Positions 14,518-22,603 are shown, counted from the stretch's first letter. The stretch: 39,075 nt of DNA from Xanthobacter autotrophicus (GCF_005871085.1 NZ_VAUP01000016.1:1-39075), one strand, 5' to 3'. Made by a program: numbers and translations. The notes: generated by a model not told the origin, from the sequence alone.

Positions 14518-15270
14518 TCAGTGGAAGCCGAGATAGCTCTCGATCACCCGCTCATCGCGGGCGAGCACGGCGGCGGGTCCGGACAGGGTCACCGTGCCGA
14601 GCTCCATCACATGGGCGACGTCGGCGGCGGCGAGCGCCGCGCGCGCATTCTGCTCCACCAGCAGGATGGAGACGCCGGACGCGCGCAGGTCGGCGATGAT
14701 GCGGAAGATGTCGGCGACGATGCGCGGGGCCAGCCCGAGGCTGGGCTCGTCGAGCATCAGCAGCTTCGGGCGGCCCATGAGGGCGCGGCCCATGGCCAGC
14801 ATCTGCCGCTCGCCGCCGGACATGGTGCCGGCGAGCTGGCGTCGTCGCTCTTTGAGGCGGGGAAAGCGGTCATAGACCTCGGCGAGGGTGTCGCGGGCCA
14901 CGGCGCGGGCCACGCGGAAGCCGCCCAGCACCAGATTGTCCTCCACGCTCATGGTGGAGAACAACTCGCGCCGCTCGGGCACGAGGCTGAGGCCGAGGGC
15001 GACGCGTTCCTCCACGGCAAGGCGGCCCACGTCGCGACCGAGGAAGGTCATGGTGCCGGCAGCCAGCGGCAGCGCCCCCATGGTGGCGTTCAGCAGGGTG
15101 GACTTGCCGGCCCCGTTGGCGCCGATGACGGTGACGATCTCGCCCGCGCCGACGCGCAGGGAGGCGCCTTCCACCGCGCGCACCTTGCCATAGGCGATGG
15201 AGGCGCCCGCGATGTCGAGAAGCACCGTGGCCTCCACGGCGCCGGGGCGGATGCCGGGCTCGACGCTCAT
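14518..15270 (-). CDS. livF: ABC transporter ATPase, LivF type
   Basis: A 250-residue ATP-binding subunit of a Liv-type importer. Walker A is GANGAGKST (about 43-51), the signature is MSGGERQ and Walker B is LLMLDEPS; the H-loop region LLVEQNARAAL contains the LivF-typical Glu-Gln-Asn instead of Glu-His-Asp. The ATG at 15270 overlaps the stop of the upstream fused livM-livG gene (ATGA), so it is translationally coupled. Together with the fused permease-ATPase and LivH it makes a complete inner-membrane importer, probably for aromatic acids. Confidence 0.9.
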   Translation of the reverse strand: MSVEPGIRPGAVEATVLLDIAGASIAYGKVRAVEGASLRVGAGEIVTVIGANGAGKSTLLNATMGALPLAAGTMTFLGRDVGRLAVEERVALGLSLVPERRELFSTMSVEDNLVLGGFRVARAVARDTLAEVYDRFPRLKERRRQLAGTMSGGERQMLAMGRALMGRPKLLMLDEPSLGLAPRIVADIFRIIADLRASGVSILLVEQNARAALAAADVAHVMELGTVTLSGPAAVLARDERVIESYLGFH

Positions 15271-17189
15271 GCCACACCTCCGAGATAGGCTTCGAGGACC
15301 TGGGGGTTGGTCTTGATGGCTGCGGGCGGGCCCTCGGCGATCTTGGTGCCGAAGTCGAGCACCACGATGTGGTCGGTCAGCCCCATCACGAAGCCCATGT
15401 CGTGCTCCACCAGCAGCACGCTCATGCCCTGGGCGCGCAGGCTGCGCAGCAGCGCGGCGAGCGCTTCCTTCTCCTTGTGGCGCAGGCCGGCGGCCGGCTC
15501 GTCGAGCAGCAGCAGCACCGGGTCGAGGGCCAGCGCCCGGGCGATCTCCACCACCCGCTGCTGGCCGAGGGCGAGACTGCCGGCCGGCTTCAGCATGTGC
15601 TCGGCGAGGCCCACGCGCTCGATCTGCCGGCGTGCCTCCCCCAGAAGGCGGGCCTCGTCGCGCCGGTCGAGGCGGAGCATGGAGGCGAGGACGCCGGCAT
15701 GGCCGCGCAGGTGGGCGCCCAGCGCCACGTTTTCGAGCACGCTCATCTCGGGATTGAGCTTCACGTGCTGGAAGGTCCGGGCGATGCCGAGCCGCGCGAT
15801 CTCCTGCGGCGGGGCGCCGGTGATGTCCATGCCCTCGAAGCGCACCGCGCCGGTGGTGAGGCGGGTGACGCCGGTGATGAGGTTGAAGGTGGTGCTCTTG
15901 CCGGCCCCGTTCGGGCCGATGAGGGCGACGATCTCGCCGCGCCCCACGGCGAAGGACACGGCGTTCACGGCGGTGAGGCCGCCATATTTCTTCACCGCGC
16001 CGTCGAGCACCAGCAGCTTTTCGGACGGTGCCGCGGAGGCGCCGCGCCGCGCCAGGGCCGGGGCATCGGGGGGCACGGGCCGCCCGCGCGCCGGCCACAG
16101 GGCGGCGATGTGGGGCCACACGCCCTCCCGCGCCACCTGAAGCAACCCCACCAGCAGGATGCCGAACACCACGGCCTCCAGCTGCACGCCATGGCCGAAG
16201 ACCTGCGGCAGCACGCGCTGGAGCGCTTCCTTCAGCACGGTGACAAGGCCGGCGCCCACCACCGCGCCGAAGATCTGCCCGGCGCCACCCAGCACCGCCA
16301 TGAACAGGTATTCGATGCCGGCATTGATGCCGAACGGGGTCTGGGTGACGGTGCGCGTCACATGGGCGTAGAGCCAGCCGGAGAGGCCGGCAAGGAGCGC
16401 GGCATAGACGAACACCACGAGCTTCATGCGCGCTGCGTCGATGCCGAAGGATTCGCCTGCCAGCTGTCCGCGCCGCAGGGCCCGTATCGCGCGGCCGACG
16501 CGGCTGTCGAGCAGGTGCATGGTGAGGATCGCCGCGCCGATCACCAGGCCCCAGATGAGGTAATGCACCGTGCGCGGGTCGGTTAGGTCATGGCCGGCGA
16601 TGGAGAAGGGCGGGATGCCGGAAATGCCGTCGTGGCGGCCGAGGATGTCGAGGGTGCCGAACAGGTAATAGAGGCTGATGCCCCAGGCCAGGGTGCCGAG
16701 CGGCAGGAAGTGTCCCGACAGGCGCACGGTGAGAAGGCCGAGCACCACCGCCGCGCTGCCCGCCACCAGCAGGGCCACCGGCAGGGTGGCCCAGGGCGAC
16801 CAGCCGTAGGTGGTGGTGAGCACCGCCGTGGTGTAGGCGCCGAAACCGCAGAAGGCGGCCTGCCCGAACGAGGTCATGCCGCCCACGCCGGTGAGCAGGA
16901 CGAGCCCGAGGGCGACCAGCGCGGCAAGGCCTATATTGCCGATCAGGGTGATGGCGAAAAGCGGCACGCCGGGGACAAGCGGCAGCACCGCCATGATTGC
17001 CGCGAACACGGCGATGGCGATGCAGGGTTCGAGCGGCGGCAGCTTCAGCCGGCCGCGCGGGATGCTGCGTTGATCTTCGGTCTGCGGCCCGCCGGCGGTG
17101 GTCGGTGGCAGCGCGGCTTCGGAGCGTGCGGTCATCGGCGCCTCGGAGCGGAGGGGTTGGGCATGGGTCGCGGCGGGAGGGGAGGTCAC
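15267..17189 (-). CDS. Fused LivM permease - LivG ATPase
   Basis: A 640-residue fusion. Residues about 45-355 are a LivM-type permease with roughly ten hydrophobic segments and the family block GVGGMTSFGQAAFCGFGAY. Residues about 390-640 are a LivG-type ATPase with Walker A GPNGAGKST, the family-typical ARTFQHVKLNPEMSVLENV, signature LALGQQRVVEIARAL and Walker B LLLLDEPAAGL. I favour the GTG at 17189 because AGGAGG at the end of livH lies nine bases upstream; alternatives are the ATGs at 17213 and 17135. Fusions of this kind occur in rhizobial Liv-type systems. With one fused and one free ATPase the complex still has two ATPases and two permeases. Confidence 0.88.
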   Translation of the reverse strand: MTSPPAATHAQPLRSEAPMTARSEAALPPTTAGGPQTEDQRSIPRGRLKLPPLEPCIAIAVFAAIMAVLPLVPGVPLFAITLIGNIGLAALVALGLVLLTGVGGMTSFGQAAFCGFGAYTTAVLTTTYGWSPWATLPVALLVAGSAAVVLGLLTVRLSGHFLPLGTLAWGISLYYLFGTLDILGRHDGISGIPPFSIAGHDLTDPRTVHYLIWGLVIGAAILTMHLLDSRVGRAIRALRRGQLAGESFGIDAARMKLVVFVYAALLAGLSGWLYAHVTRTVTQTPFGINAGIEYLFMAVLGGAGQIFGAVVGAGLVTVLKEALQRVLPQVFGHGVQLEAVVFGILLVGLLQVAREGVWPHIAALWPARGRPVPPDAPALARRGASAAPSEKLLVLDGAVKKYGGLTAVNAVSFAVGRGEIVALIGPNGAGKSTTFNLITGVTRLTTGAVRFEGMDITGAPPQEIARLGIARTFQHVKLNPEMSVLENVALGAHLRGHAGVLASMLRLDRRDEARLLGEARRQIERVGLAEHMLKPAGSLALGQQRVVEIARALALDPVLLLLDEPAAGLRHKEKEALAALLRSLRAQGMSVLLVEHDMGFVMGLTDHIVVLDFGTKIAEGPPAAIKTNPQVLEAYLGGVA

Positions 17190-17193
17190 GGGC

Positions 17194-18234
17194 TCAGTCC
17201 TCCTCTTCCACATGGGGCTGGGTGAGGGAGCGCCACACCAGCACCGGGATGATCAGCATGAAGACGATGACCTCCTTCAGGTCCGAGGCGACGAAGGAGG
17301 AGAAGGCCTCGACGATCCCCACCGCGAGGGCGGCGACGGCGGTGAGCGGATAGCTCGCCAGCGCACCCACGATGGCGGCCACGAACCCCTTGAGCCCGAT
17401 GAGGAAGCCGGTGTCGTAATAGATGGTGGTCACCGGCGCGATCAGGATGCCGGAGAGCGCGCCCACGAGCGCGGCGAGGCCGAAGGCGAGGGCGCCGGCG
17501 AAGGTGGTGCGGATGCCCACCAGACGCGCGCCGAGGCGGTTGACCGCGGTGGCCTTCAGCGCCTTGCCCCACAAGGTCCGCTCGAAGAAGAACCAGAGCG
17601 CGCCGATGGCAAGCAGCGTGACCGCGTAGATGACGAGGCTCTGCCCGCTCACCAGCAGGGGGCCGAGTTCCAGCGTTAGCTCCGACAGGCTCGGCGCCCG
17701 CACCCCCTCGGCACCGAAGAAGACGAGCCCGAGCCCGACAAGGGCGAGATGCACGCCCACGGCGGTGATGAGCAGGGCCAGGATGGAGGCCGAGGCGATG
17801 GGCTGGAACGCCACCCGGTAGATGTAGGGGCCGAGCGGCGTGACGAGGGCGAGGGTGAGCAGGATGTGCACGCCGGGTCCGAAGCCCGCCCCGGCCACGC
17901 CATAGGTGACGGCAAGGAGGGCCGCCGGCAGGGCGAGGGTGAGGCCGGCGCTGCGGGTGAGTTTCCTCGCGTCGATCCCGGTGCTAAGCGATGCGGCGAG
18001 ATCGAAGGCGAAGGCGAGCGCGCCGAAGGCCAGGGTGAGCCACACGGTGCCCGGCAGCCGGCCCGCCTCCAGAAGCGCATAGGTGAGCGCGCCGAAGGCG
18101 ACCAGCTCGCCTTGGGGAATGAAGATGACGCGGGTGACCGCGAAGATGAGGACGATGGCAATGCCGAGCAAAGCGTAGACCGCTCCGTTCGTGATACCGT
18201 CCTGCAGCAGGAAAAGCAGAATCGTGCCGTCCAC
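17194..18234 (-). CDS. livH: ABC transporter permease, LivH type
   Basis: A 346-residue LivH-type inner-membrane permease with about eight to ten hydrophobic segments. The N-terminal block [19 protein letters not shown] and the [11 protein letters not shown] motif are typical of LivH. The C-terminal half contains [20 protein letters not shown], a recognisable permease coupling region. It is about 50 residues longer than usual LivH proteins, mostly in the central region. The start is GTG (18234) with a GGAGGGGGAG stretch upstream at a rather long spacing. The operon runs livH, livMG, livF, acyl-CoA dehydrogenase. Confidence 0.86.
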   Translation of the reverse strand: MDGTILLFLLQDGITNGAVYALLGIAIVLIFAVTRVIFIPQGELVAFGALTYALLEAGRLPGTVWLTLAFGALAFAFDLAASLSTGIDARKLTRSAGLTLALPAALLAVTYGVAGAGFGPGVHILLTLALVTPLGPYIYRVAFQPIASASILALLITAVGVHLALVGLGLVFFGAEGVRAPSLSELTLELGPLLVSGQSLVIYAVTLLAIGALWFFFERTLWGKALKATAVNRLGARLVGIRTTFAGALAFGLAALVGALSGILIAPVTTIYYDTGFLIGLKGFVAAIVGALASYPLTAVAALAVGIVEAFSSFVASDLKEVIVFMLIIPVLVWRSLTQPHVEEED

Positions 18235-18311
18235 GGATGCGTGTCTCCCCCTCCAGCCGGCTCCGTCCAGGGTGTTGGGCCTGAACGGTGAAACCGGCTC
18301 CGACGTTATGA

Positions 18312-18366
18312 AAAGAGAACGTTTTGCCGATCATATTGCGGGGCAATTCGATCGGAGCGTGCTCTT
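18312..18366. repeat. Dispersed palindromic element, type B (third copy)
   Basis: AAGAGAACG and CGTGCTCTT end the element; inside, CCGATCATATTGC faces GCAATTCGATCGG. It lies in the leader of the livH operon. The outer bases match those of 735-787. Confidence 0.72.
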
Positions 18367-18463
18367 GCGTCCTGCCGCACGGATGCGTTCGCCCGAAAGG
18401 GCGTCGGATCTGGCGGCGACTTTTCGGGACGCGGACGTCCCTCCCGGCTGGTTCTTGTTTAAT

Positions 18464-18500
18464 TGATATGGATCATAACAATATTTGCGAGGGTCGGCAA
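18464..18500 (-). promoter_or_regulatory. livH promoter with MarR-type operator
   Basis: On the minus strand TTGCCG (18500-18495), a 17-base spacer and TATGAT (18477-18472) form a plausible promoter reading towards livH. TGATATGGATCATAACA at 18464-18480 covers the -10 and matches the operator at 5779-5795 in 14 of 17 bases. The neighbouring MarR gene is the likely source of the binding protein. Box positions are seen; function is inferred. Confidence 0.6.
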
Positions 18501-18526
18501 GACGGCCGAAACCTGCAAAATGGACA

Positions 18527-18570
18527 GGACGGCTTTGGCCGTCCGAGGGAAAATGACGGTCTTGGCCGTC
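18527..18570 (+). other. Twin stem-loops upstream of marR
   Basis: GGACGG-CTTTGG-CCGTCC at 18527-18544 and GACGG-TCTTGG-CCGTC at 18555-18570 are two short hairpins with almost the same stem and loop, 28 bases apart. They lie between the operator at 18464 and the MarR start. Confidence 0.5.
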
Positions 18571-18593
18571 ACCGCTTCCGCGACCGGGAGGGC

Positions 18594-18648
18594 AAGAGTA
18601 CGCGCCGATCAGCTTGCATTGGAAGCTCGTCGGGCAACGCGTTCTCTT
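18594..18648. repeat. Dispersed palindromic element, type B (fourth copy)
   Basis: AAGAGTACGCG and CGCGTTCTCTT form the outer arms; CCGATCAGCTT faces AAGCTCGTCGG inside. It ends 29 bases before the MarR start codon and is in the opposite orientation to the copy at 735. Confidence 0.72.
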
Positions 18649-18677
18649 TCATGATTTTTGAGTGCGAAGGGCGAACG

Positions 18678-19265
18678 ATGGGTGCTGAAGACGACCTGAC
18701 ACCGGCCCAGAAGACATTGGCCCAGAGGAAACAGGCGCAGAAGACAACGTCCGCCAACGGCACGCCGGCGCGGCGCGGGCGCAAGCCGGCGCGCGCGGTG
18801 GAGCCGGACGACGCGGACGAGGGGATCGAAGCCTCCGACCTCGACCTCACGGGCCTCACGAGCGTCGTCGGCTACACCCTGCGGCGGGCGCAGATGGCGG
18901 TGTTCGAGGATTTCAGCGCCCGTTTCGCGACCCTCGATCTGACGCCCGCGCAATATTCCGTGCTGCTGGTGATCAGCGACAATCCCGGCCGCAAGCAGTC
19001 GGAGATCGCGCGGGTGCTCGGCATCCAGCGCACCAATTTCGTCGTCATGCTCGACCAGCTGGAGAAGCGCGGGCTCGCCGAGCGCACGCGCTCGGCCACC
19101 GACGCGCGCTCCCACGCGGTGTTCCTGACCAAGGCGGGAACCGCGCTCCTCGGCAAGGCGCGCAAGCTCCAGGCGGCACAGGAAGAGGATTTCGCCAGCC
19201 TCCTGGGTCCCGGAGGACGCGACACGCTGGTGGCGCTGCTGCGGAAGGTGGCGCGGATCGACTGA
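18678..19265 (+). CDS. MarR-family regulator of the beta-oxidation and transporter operons
   Basis: A 195-residue MarR protein with a polar, Lys/Arg-rich N-terminal extension of about 50 residues (GTPARRGRKPARA) before the MarR domain. The helix-turn-helix is LTPAQYSVLLVIS then KQSEIARVLGIQRTNFVVML, and the wing contains TDARSHAVFLTKAG with the D-x-R pattern. ATG 18678 has GAAGGG seven bases upstream; an ATG at 18651 has no ribosome site. CouR-like MarR repressors that bind aryl-CoA thioesters are known for hydroxycinnamate genes, so a CoA-ester ligand is plausible. Shared operators at 5779 and 18464 support a local regulon. Confidence 0.85.
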   Translation: MGAEDDLTPAQKTLAQRKQAQKTTSANGTPARRGRKPARAVEPDDADEGIEASDLDLTGLTSVVGYTLRRAQMAVFEDFSARFATLDLTPAQYSVLLVISDNPGRKQSEIARVLGIQRTNFVVMLDQLEKRGLAERTRSATDARSHAVFLTKAGTALLGKARKLQAAQEEDFASLLGPGGRDTLVALLRKVARID

Positions 19266-19308
19266 ACCCAATGGTCCGCGAGCGGAGGTCGTCAGGCGGT
19301 GGGCCCGG

Positions 19309-20529
19309 TCAGGGTTTCACCAGAGGGCAACCGCCCTCGCTCATGGGGCGGAACACCTCGGCCGCGGGCAGGGTGGCCAGGGGCTTGTAATAGTCCCACG
19401 GACCCTTGCTCTCCTCCGGCGCCTTCACCTCGTAGAGGGTGAGGTCGTAGAGCACCCGGCCGTCGGGGCGGATGGAGCCGGAATGGCCGAAATAGTCCAC
19501 CGGCAATTGCCGCATCTGCGCATTGACCCGCGCCGCGTCGTCGGTGCCGCTGGCGGCCACCGCCTTCAGGTAGTGGGTCACGGCCGCGTAGCCCGAAGCC
19601 TGCTCCTTGGTGGGCATGCGGCCGGTCTTCTCGAAGAAGCGCCGGGCGAACGCGCGCGACGCGTCGTTCTGGTCCCAGTAGAAGCCGGTGGAGACCAGGA
19701 GCCCCTTGGCGAGCTTGAGGCCGAGGGCGTGGATATCCGAGATGAAGACGAGGAAGCCCGCGAGCTTCTGCCCGCTGTCCACGATGCCGAATTCCGCCGC
19801 CTGCTTGATGGCGTTGCCGGTATCGCCGCCCACATTGGCGAGCCCGATCACCTGCGCCCCGGATGCCTGGGCCTGCAGCAGGAAGGAGGAGAAATCGGAC
19901 GTGGCGAAGGGATGGCGCACGCTGCCGAGCACCTTGCCGCCGCTGGTATTGATGGCGGAGGCGGCGTCGCGTTCCATGGCATGGCCGAAGGCGTAGTCCG
20001 CCGTGAGGAAGAACCAGGTCTTGCCGCCGGCCCGGGTCACCGCGCGGGCGGTGCCGTTGGCGAGGGCATAGGTGTCGTCGGCCCAGTGGATGGAATAGGG
20101 CGAGCAGGCCTTGCCCGTGAGGTCGGAGGTGGCGCCGCCGGCGATCAGGGCGGTCTTCTTCTTGTCCCGCGCGATTTCCTGCGCGGCGAGGGCGACGGAG
20201 CTGGTGGGCAGGCCCGTCACCGCATCGACGCCCTCCCGGTCGAACCACTGGCGCAGGATGGCGCCGGCCACGTCCGGCTTGTTCTGGTGGTCGGCGGAGA
20301 CGATTTCGATCCTCTTGCCCGCGACCGTGCCGCCGAAGTCGTCGGCGGCCATCTGCACGGCAAGCACCGCGCCCTTGCCGCCGATGTCGGCAAACTGGCC
20401 TGACAGATCATTGAGCACGCCGATCCTGACCGCATCGTCGGAAATCTGCGCGCGGGCAGGCCCGGGCGCAGCCATTGCGGCCGCGATGAGGGCGGCTGCC
20501 CCGGCGCATCGGATGGATGATCTGCGCAT
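19309..20529 (-). CDS. Second Liv-type periplasmic substrate-binding protein
   Basis: A 406-residue type I periplasmic binding protein. A signal peptide with RRSSIRCAGAAALIAAAMA and a likely ARA-QI cleavage site is followed by VRIGVLNDLSGQFADIGG, the usual ligand-loop start of this family. GGAGGA precedes the ATG at 20529. The frame stays open to 20802, but that extension would overlap pcaG and bury the signal peptide. It has no permease genes beside it and probably shares the LivHMGF importer, widening its substrate range. Its position directly downstream of pcaG suggests induction with protocatechuate genes. The ligand is unknown. Confidence 0.85.
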   Translation of the reverse strand: MRRSSIRCAGAAALIAAAMAAPGPARAQISDDAVRIGVLNDLSGQFADIGGKGAVLAVQMAADDFGGTVAGKRIEIVSADHQNKPDVAGAILRQWFDREGVDAVTGLPTSSVALAAQEIARDKKKTALIAGGATSDLTGKACSPYSIHWADDTYALANGTARAVTRAGGKTWFFLTADYAFGHAMERDAASAINTSGGKVLGSVRHPFATSDFSSFLLQAQASGAQVIGLANVGGDTGNAIKQAAEFGIVDSGQKLAGFLVFISDIHALGLKLAKGLLVSTGFYWDQNDASRAFARRFFEKTGRMPTKEQASGYAAVTHYLKAVAASGTDDAARVNAQMRQLPVDYFGHSGSIRPDGRVLYDLTLYEVKAPEESKGPWDYYKPLATLPAAEVFRPMSEGGCPLVKP

Positions 20530-20619
20530 GGTGTCCTCCCTGGTGCCCACGCCGATCAGGGTGCGCCGCAACGTGACCGGCCGGGGTGGTCCCTCATGAT
20601 GCATTTGATAGCGTCCCAC

Positions 20620-20667
20620 CGTTCGGACTGGGCCCAGTCCGAACGGATCCGGCTCCGGTGCCGGAGC
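20620..20667. promoter_or_regulatory. Perfect 26-bp palindrome plus a second dyad
   Basis: The 26 bases at 20620-20645 are a perfect palindrome without a loop (half-site CGTTCGGACTGGG). A second dyad, GCTCCGGTGCCGGAGC, follows at 20652-20667. Both sit between the pcaG stop and the binding-protein start. They may be an operator, or hairpins ending or processing the pcaCHG transcript; no T run is present. Confidence 0.6.
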
Positions 20668-20686
20668 GGCGCTGAGGGTGGTTTCG

Positions 20687-21277
20687 TCACACGTCGAAGA
20701 AGACCGTCTCGTTCTCACCCTGCAGGTGGATATCGAAGCGATAGGTGACAACGCCGTCCTCGGTGCCGCGCTCGCCCACCAGCGTCGTGCGGCGTCCGGC
20801 ATGCTCGATGGATTTCAGCATCGGGTCGGCGGCGTTCGCCTCCGCCTCGTCGGAGAAATACATGCGGGTGTGCAGGTGGATGTTGATGCCGCGCGCGAAG
20901 ATGAGCAGGCAGACGTGGGGCGCCTGGGTACGCCCGTCGCGCCAGGGCAGGGCGCCCGGCTTGACGGTCTCGAAGCTGAACGCGCCGGTGGCGAAATCCG
21001 CGGCGGCGCGGCCGAAGCCGGGGAAGTCCGGATTGTCATGGCGGCCGGCCGCGTCCGCCTGCCAGAGTTCCAGAAGGGCGTCCTTCACCGGATGGCCCGC
21101 TCCGTCCCACACCACGCCGGTGATGCGGATGCGCTCGCCCGGCACGCTGCCGGAGGCGAGCACGGAGAGGTTCTCCTGGCTGCGCACCGGAAGCCCGGCC
21201 ACCGCCGGCAGGGTGCCGATATGGACATAGGGACCGGCGGTCTGGGACGGGGTCTCCTTCAGATAGGCGACCGGCAT
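20687..21277 (-). CDS. pcaG: Protocatechuate 3,4-dioxygenase alpha subunit
   Basis: A 196-residue alpha subunit of the intradiol ring-cleaving dioxygenase that turns protocatechuate into 3-carboxy-cis,cis-muconate. It begins with the typical YLKETPSQTAGPYVHIG and carries family blocks ALLELWQADAAGRH and HLHTRMYFSDE. The alpha chain lacks the iron ligands, which are in PcaH, but shapes the active site. The ATG at 21277 shares one base with the pcaH stop (TGATG), so the two subunits are translationally coupled. The length is about that of known alpha chains (roughly 200). Confidence 0.93.
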   Translation of the reverse strand: MPVAYLKETPSQTAGPYVHIGTLPAVAGLPVRSQENLSVLASGSVPGERIRITGVVWDGAGHPVKDALLELWQADAAGRHDNPDFPGFGRAAADFATGAFSFETVKPGALPWRDGRTQAPHVCLLIFARGINIHLHTRMYFSDEAEANAADPMLKSIEHAGRRTTLVGERGTEDGVVTYRFDIHLQGENETVFFDV

Positions 21278-22005
21278 CAGTTGCCCTCCCTCTTGTTCTC
21301 GAAAAATGTCTGGCGCCGCCCGCGCAGCACGATGTCGAAGCGATAGGCCAGGGCGTCGAACGGCATCTGCTGGCCCATGTCGAGGCGCGCCACCAGCCGG
21401 TCGACGGCTGCCGGGTCGGGGATGGTGTTGACGATCGGGCAAAGCGGGATCAGCGGATCGCCCTCGAAATAGAGCTGGGAGATCAGGCGCTGCACGAAGG
21501 CTTCGCCGAAGATGGAGAAGTGGATGTGCGCGGGGCGCCAGTCCGAGCCGTCATTGCGCCAGGGATAGGGGCCGGGGCGGATGGTGCGGAAGAAATAACG
21601 GCCCTCCGCGTTCGTCAGGCAGCGCCCGGTGCCGCCGAAATTGGGATCGAGCGGGGCGAGGTAGCTGTCGTTCTTGTGGCGGTAGCGGCCGCCCGCATTG
21701 GCCTGCCAGACCTCGATCAGGGTGTTGGGCACGGGCCGTGCGTACTCGTCCAGAACCCGGCCGTGAACCACGATGCGTTCGCCGATGGCCTCGCCGCCCT
21801 GGGAAAAGTTGCGGATCAGGTCATTGTCGAGCGGGTCGAGCCCGCCGCGCGGGACGAAGATGGGCCCGGCCTTCTCGCCCACGCCCTGCTCCACCGACAC
21901 CAGCGCGCAGCGGGGCGCGCGCAGCACGCTCGTCTTGTAGCCAGGGGTGAAGGCGGGCGGATGCGATTTCCGGTCCCTGCGGTTGAAGTCACCTGTTTCA
22001 GCCAT
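21277..22005 (-). CDS. pcaH: Protocatechuate 3,4-dioxygenase beta subunit
   Basis: A 242-residue catalytic subunit with a non-haem Fe(III) centre. With the ATG at 22005, the ligands fall at Tyr108, Tyr147, His160 and His162 ([27 protein letters not shown]), identical to the Pseudomonas putida numbering I recall; Arg157 is also present. That agreement supports this start, as does GGAGG seven bases upstream; the frame extends further but into pcaC. Gene order is pcaC-pcaH-pcaG, with an 8-base overlap with pcaC. Confidence 0.95.
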   Translation of the reverse strand: MAETGDFNRRDRKSHPPAFTPGYKTSVLRAPRCALVSVEQGVGEKAGPIFVPRGGLDPLDNDLIRNFSQGGEAIGERIVVHGRVLDEYARPVPNTLIEVWQANAGGRYRHKNDSYLAPLDPNFGGTGRCLTNAEGRYFFRTIRPGPYPWRNDGSDWRPAHIHFSIFGEAFVQRLISQLYFEGDPLIPLCPIVNTIPDPAAVDRLVARLDMGQQMPFDALAYRFDIVLRGRRQTFFENKREGN

Positions 22006-22435
22006 GGTTTCCTCCATGTTGTTTGGTGTCGTCTTGTTCTTTGCCGTCCTCGAGACCGGCATAGACGTCCTTGGCGATCCTGAAAGCACTGTTGGCAGCC
22101 GGGACGCCGGCATAGACGGCGACATGCATCAGCGCCTCCGCCACATCCGCCATGCTGGCGCCGGTGTTGCGCGTGGCGCGCACGTGCATGGCCACTTCCT
22201 CGTCGTGGCCGAGCGCCGCGAGCAGCGCGATGGTGATCAGCGAGCGCTCGCGGCGGGTGAGGCCCGGCCGCGACCACACCGAGCCCCAGGCCCCTTCGGT
22301 GATGAAGGTCTGGAATCCGTCATCGAAGGCGTTCGTGCGCGCCGCGGCTGCGTCCACGTGGCCGTCGCCCAGCACGGCGCGGCGGGTGGCATCGCCGGCG
22401 GTCCAGCGGTCGGAACGTTCTGGTGCGGACGGCAA
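21998..22435 (-). CDS. pcaC: 4-Carboxymuconolactone decarboxylase
   Basis: A 145-residue AhpD-like fold enzyme that decarboxylates 4-carboxymuconolactone to 3-oxoadipate enol-lactone. Typical PcaC blocks are [49 protein letters not shown] and [11 protein letters not shown]. The start appears to be a TTG at 22435, with GGAG seven bases upstream; the nearby ATG is in another frame, and the next useful in-frame start would cut conserved sequence. It is the first gene of the pcaCHG operon. PcaD, usually adjacent or fused to PcaC, is absent here, and this protein has no lactonase domain. Confidence 0.9.
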   Translation of the reverse strand: MPSAPERSDRWTAGDATRRAVLGDGHVDAAAARTNAFDDGFQTFITEGAWGSVWSRPGLTRRERSLITIALLAALGHDEEVAMHVRATRNTGASMADVAEALMHVAVYAGVPAANSAFRIAKDVYAGLEDGKEQDDTKQHGGNHG

Positions 22436-22533
22436 TGGACATCTCCGTTTCTGGGCAGTCGATCCGGAAGGTGCGCTGTGGGCGGCGCGGGTGGGTCGCG
22501 ATCGCGCCGCGCTTGGTTCGCAACGGAGATTTC

Positions 22534-22552
22534 CATATGAGTTTCGATATGA
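22534..22552. promoter_or_regulatory. Candidate PcaQ site between pcaC and pcaQ
   Basis: CATAT-GAGTTTCG-ATATG is an inverted repeat, and ATATGA occurs twice, 12 bases apart. It contains the LysR-type T-N11-A pattern and lies in the 168-base divergent gap, about 100 bases before the pcaC start. The Sinorhizobium PcaQ consensus (ATAACC-N4-GGTTAA) was not found, so the assignment is tentative. Confidence 0.4.
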
Positions 22553-22603
22553 AAAATGATATTTCTGTTCCTATACATGCCGTTTATGGTATGAAATTGC
22601 GCC

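Larger units (their letters stand above)
18235..18677. promoter_or_regulatory. 443-base intergenic region between livH and marR
   Basis: This stretch has no convincing gene. It contains two type B palindromic repeats (18312-18366, 18594-18648), the livH promoter and operator (18464-18500), and twin stem-loops of nearly identical sequence (18527-18544 and 18555-18570). A longer in-frame extension of the MarR reading frame runs through it, but it lacks a ribosome site and coding character. Confidence 0.7.

Noticed and set aside
13035-14699. Plus-strand open frame of about 550 codons opposite the acyl-CoA dehydrogenase
   Set aside because: The minus strand encodes a full dehydrogenase with all motifs; the plus peptide is a shadow.
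11410-20529. Liv-type transporter as a branched-chain amino acid importer
   Set aside because: The family name suggests it, but the gene surroundings are purely aromatic and related systems (CouPSTU) bind aromatic acids. It cannot be excluded.
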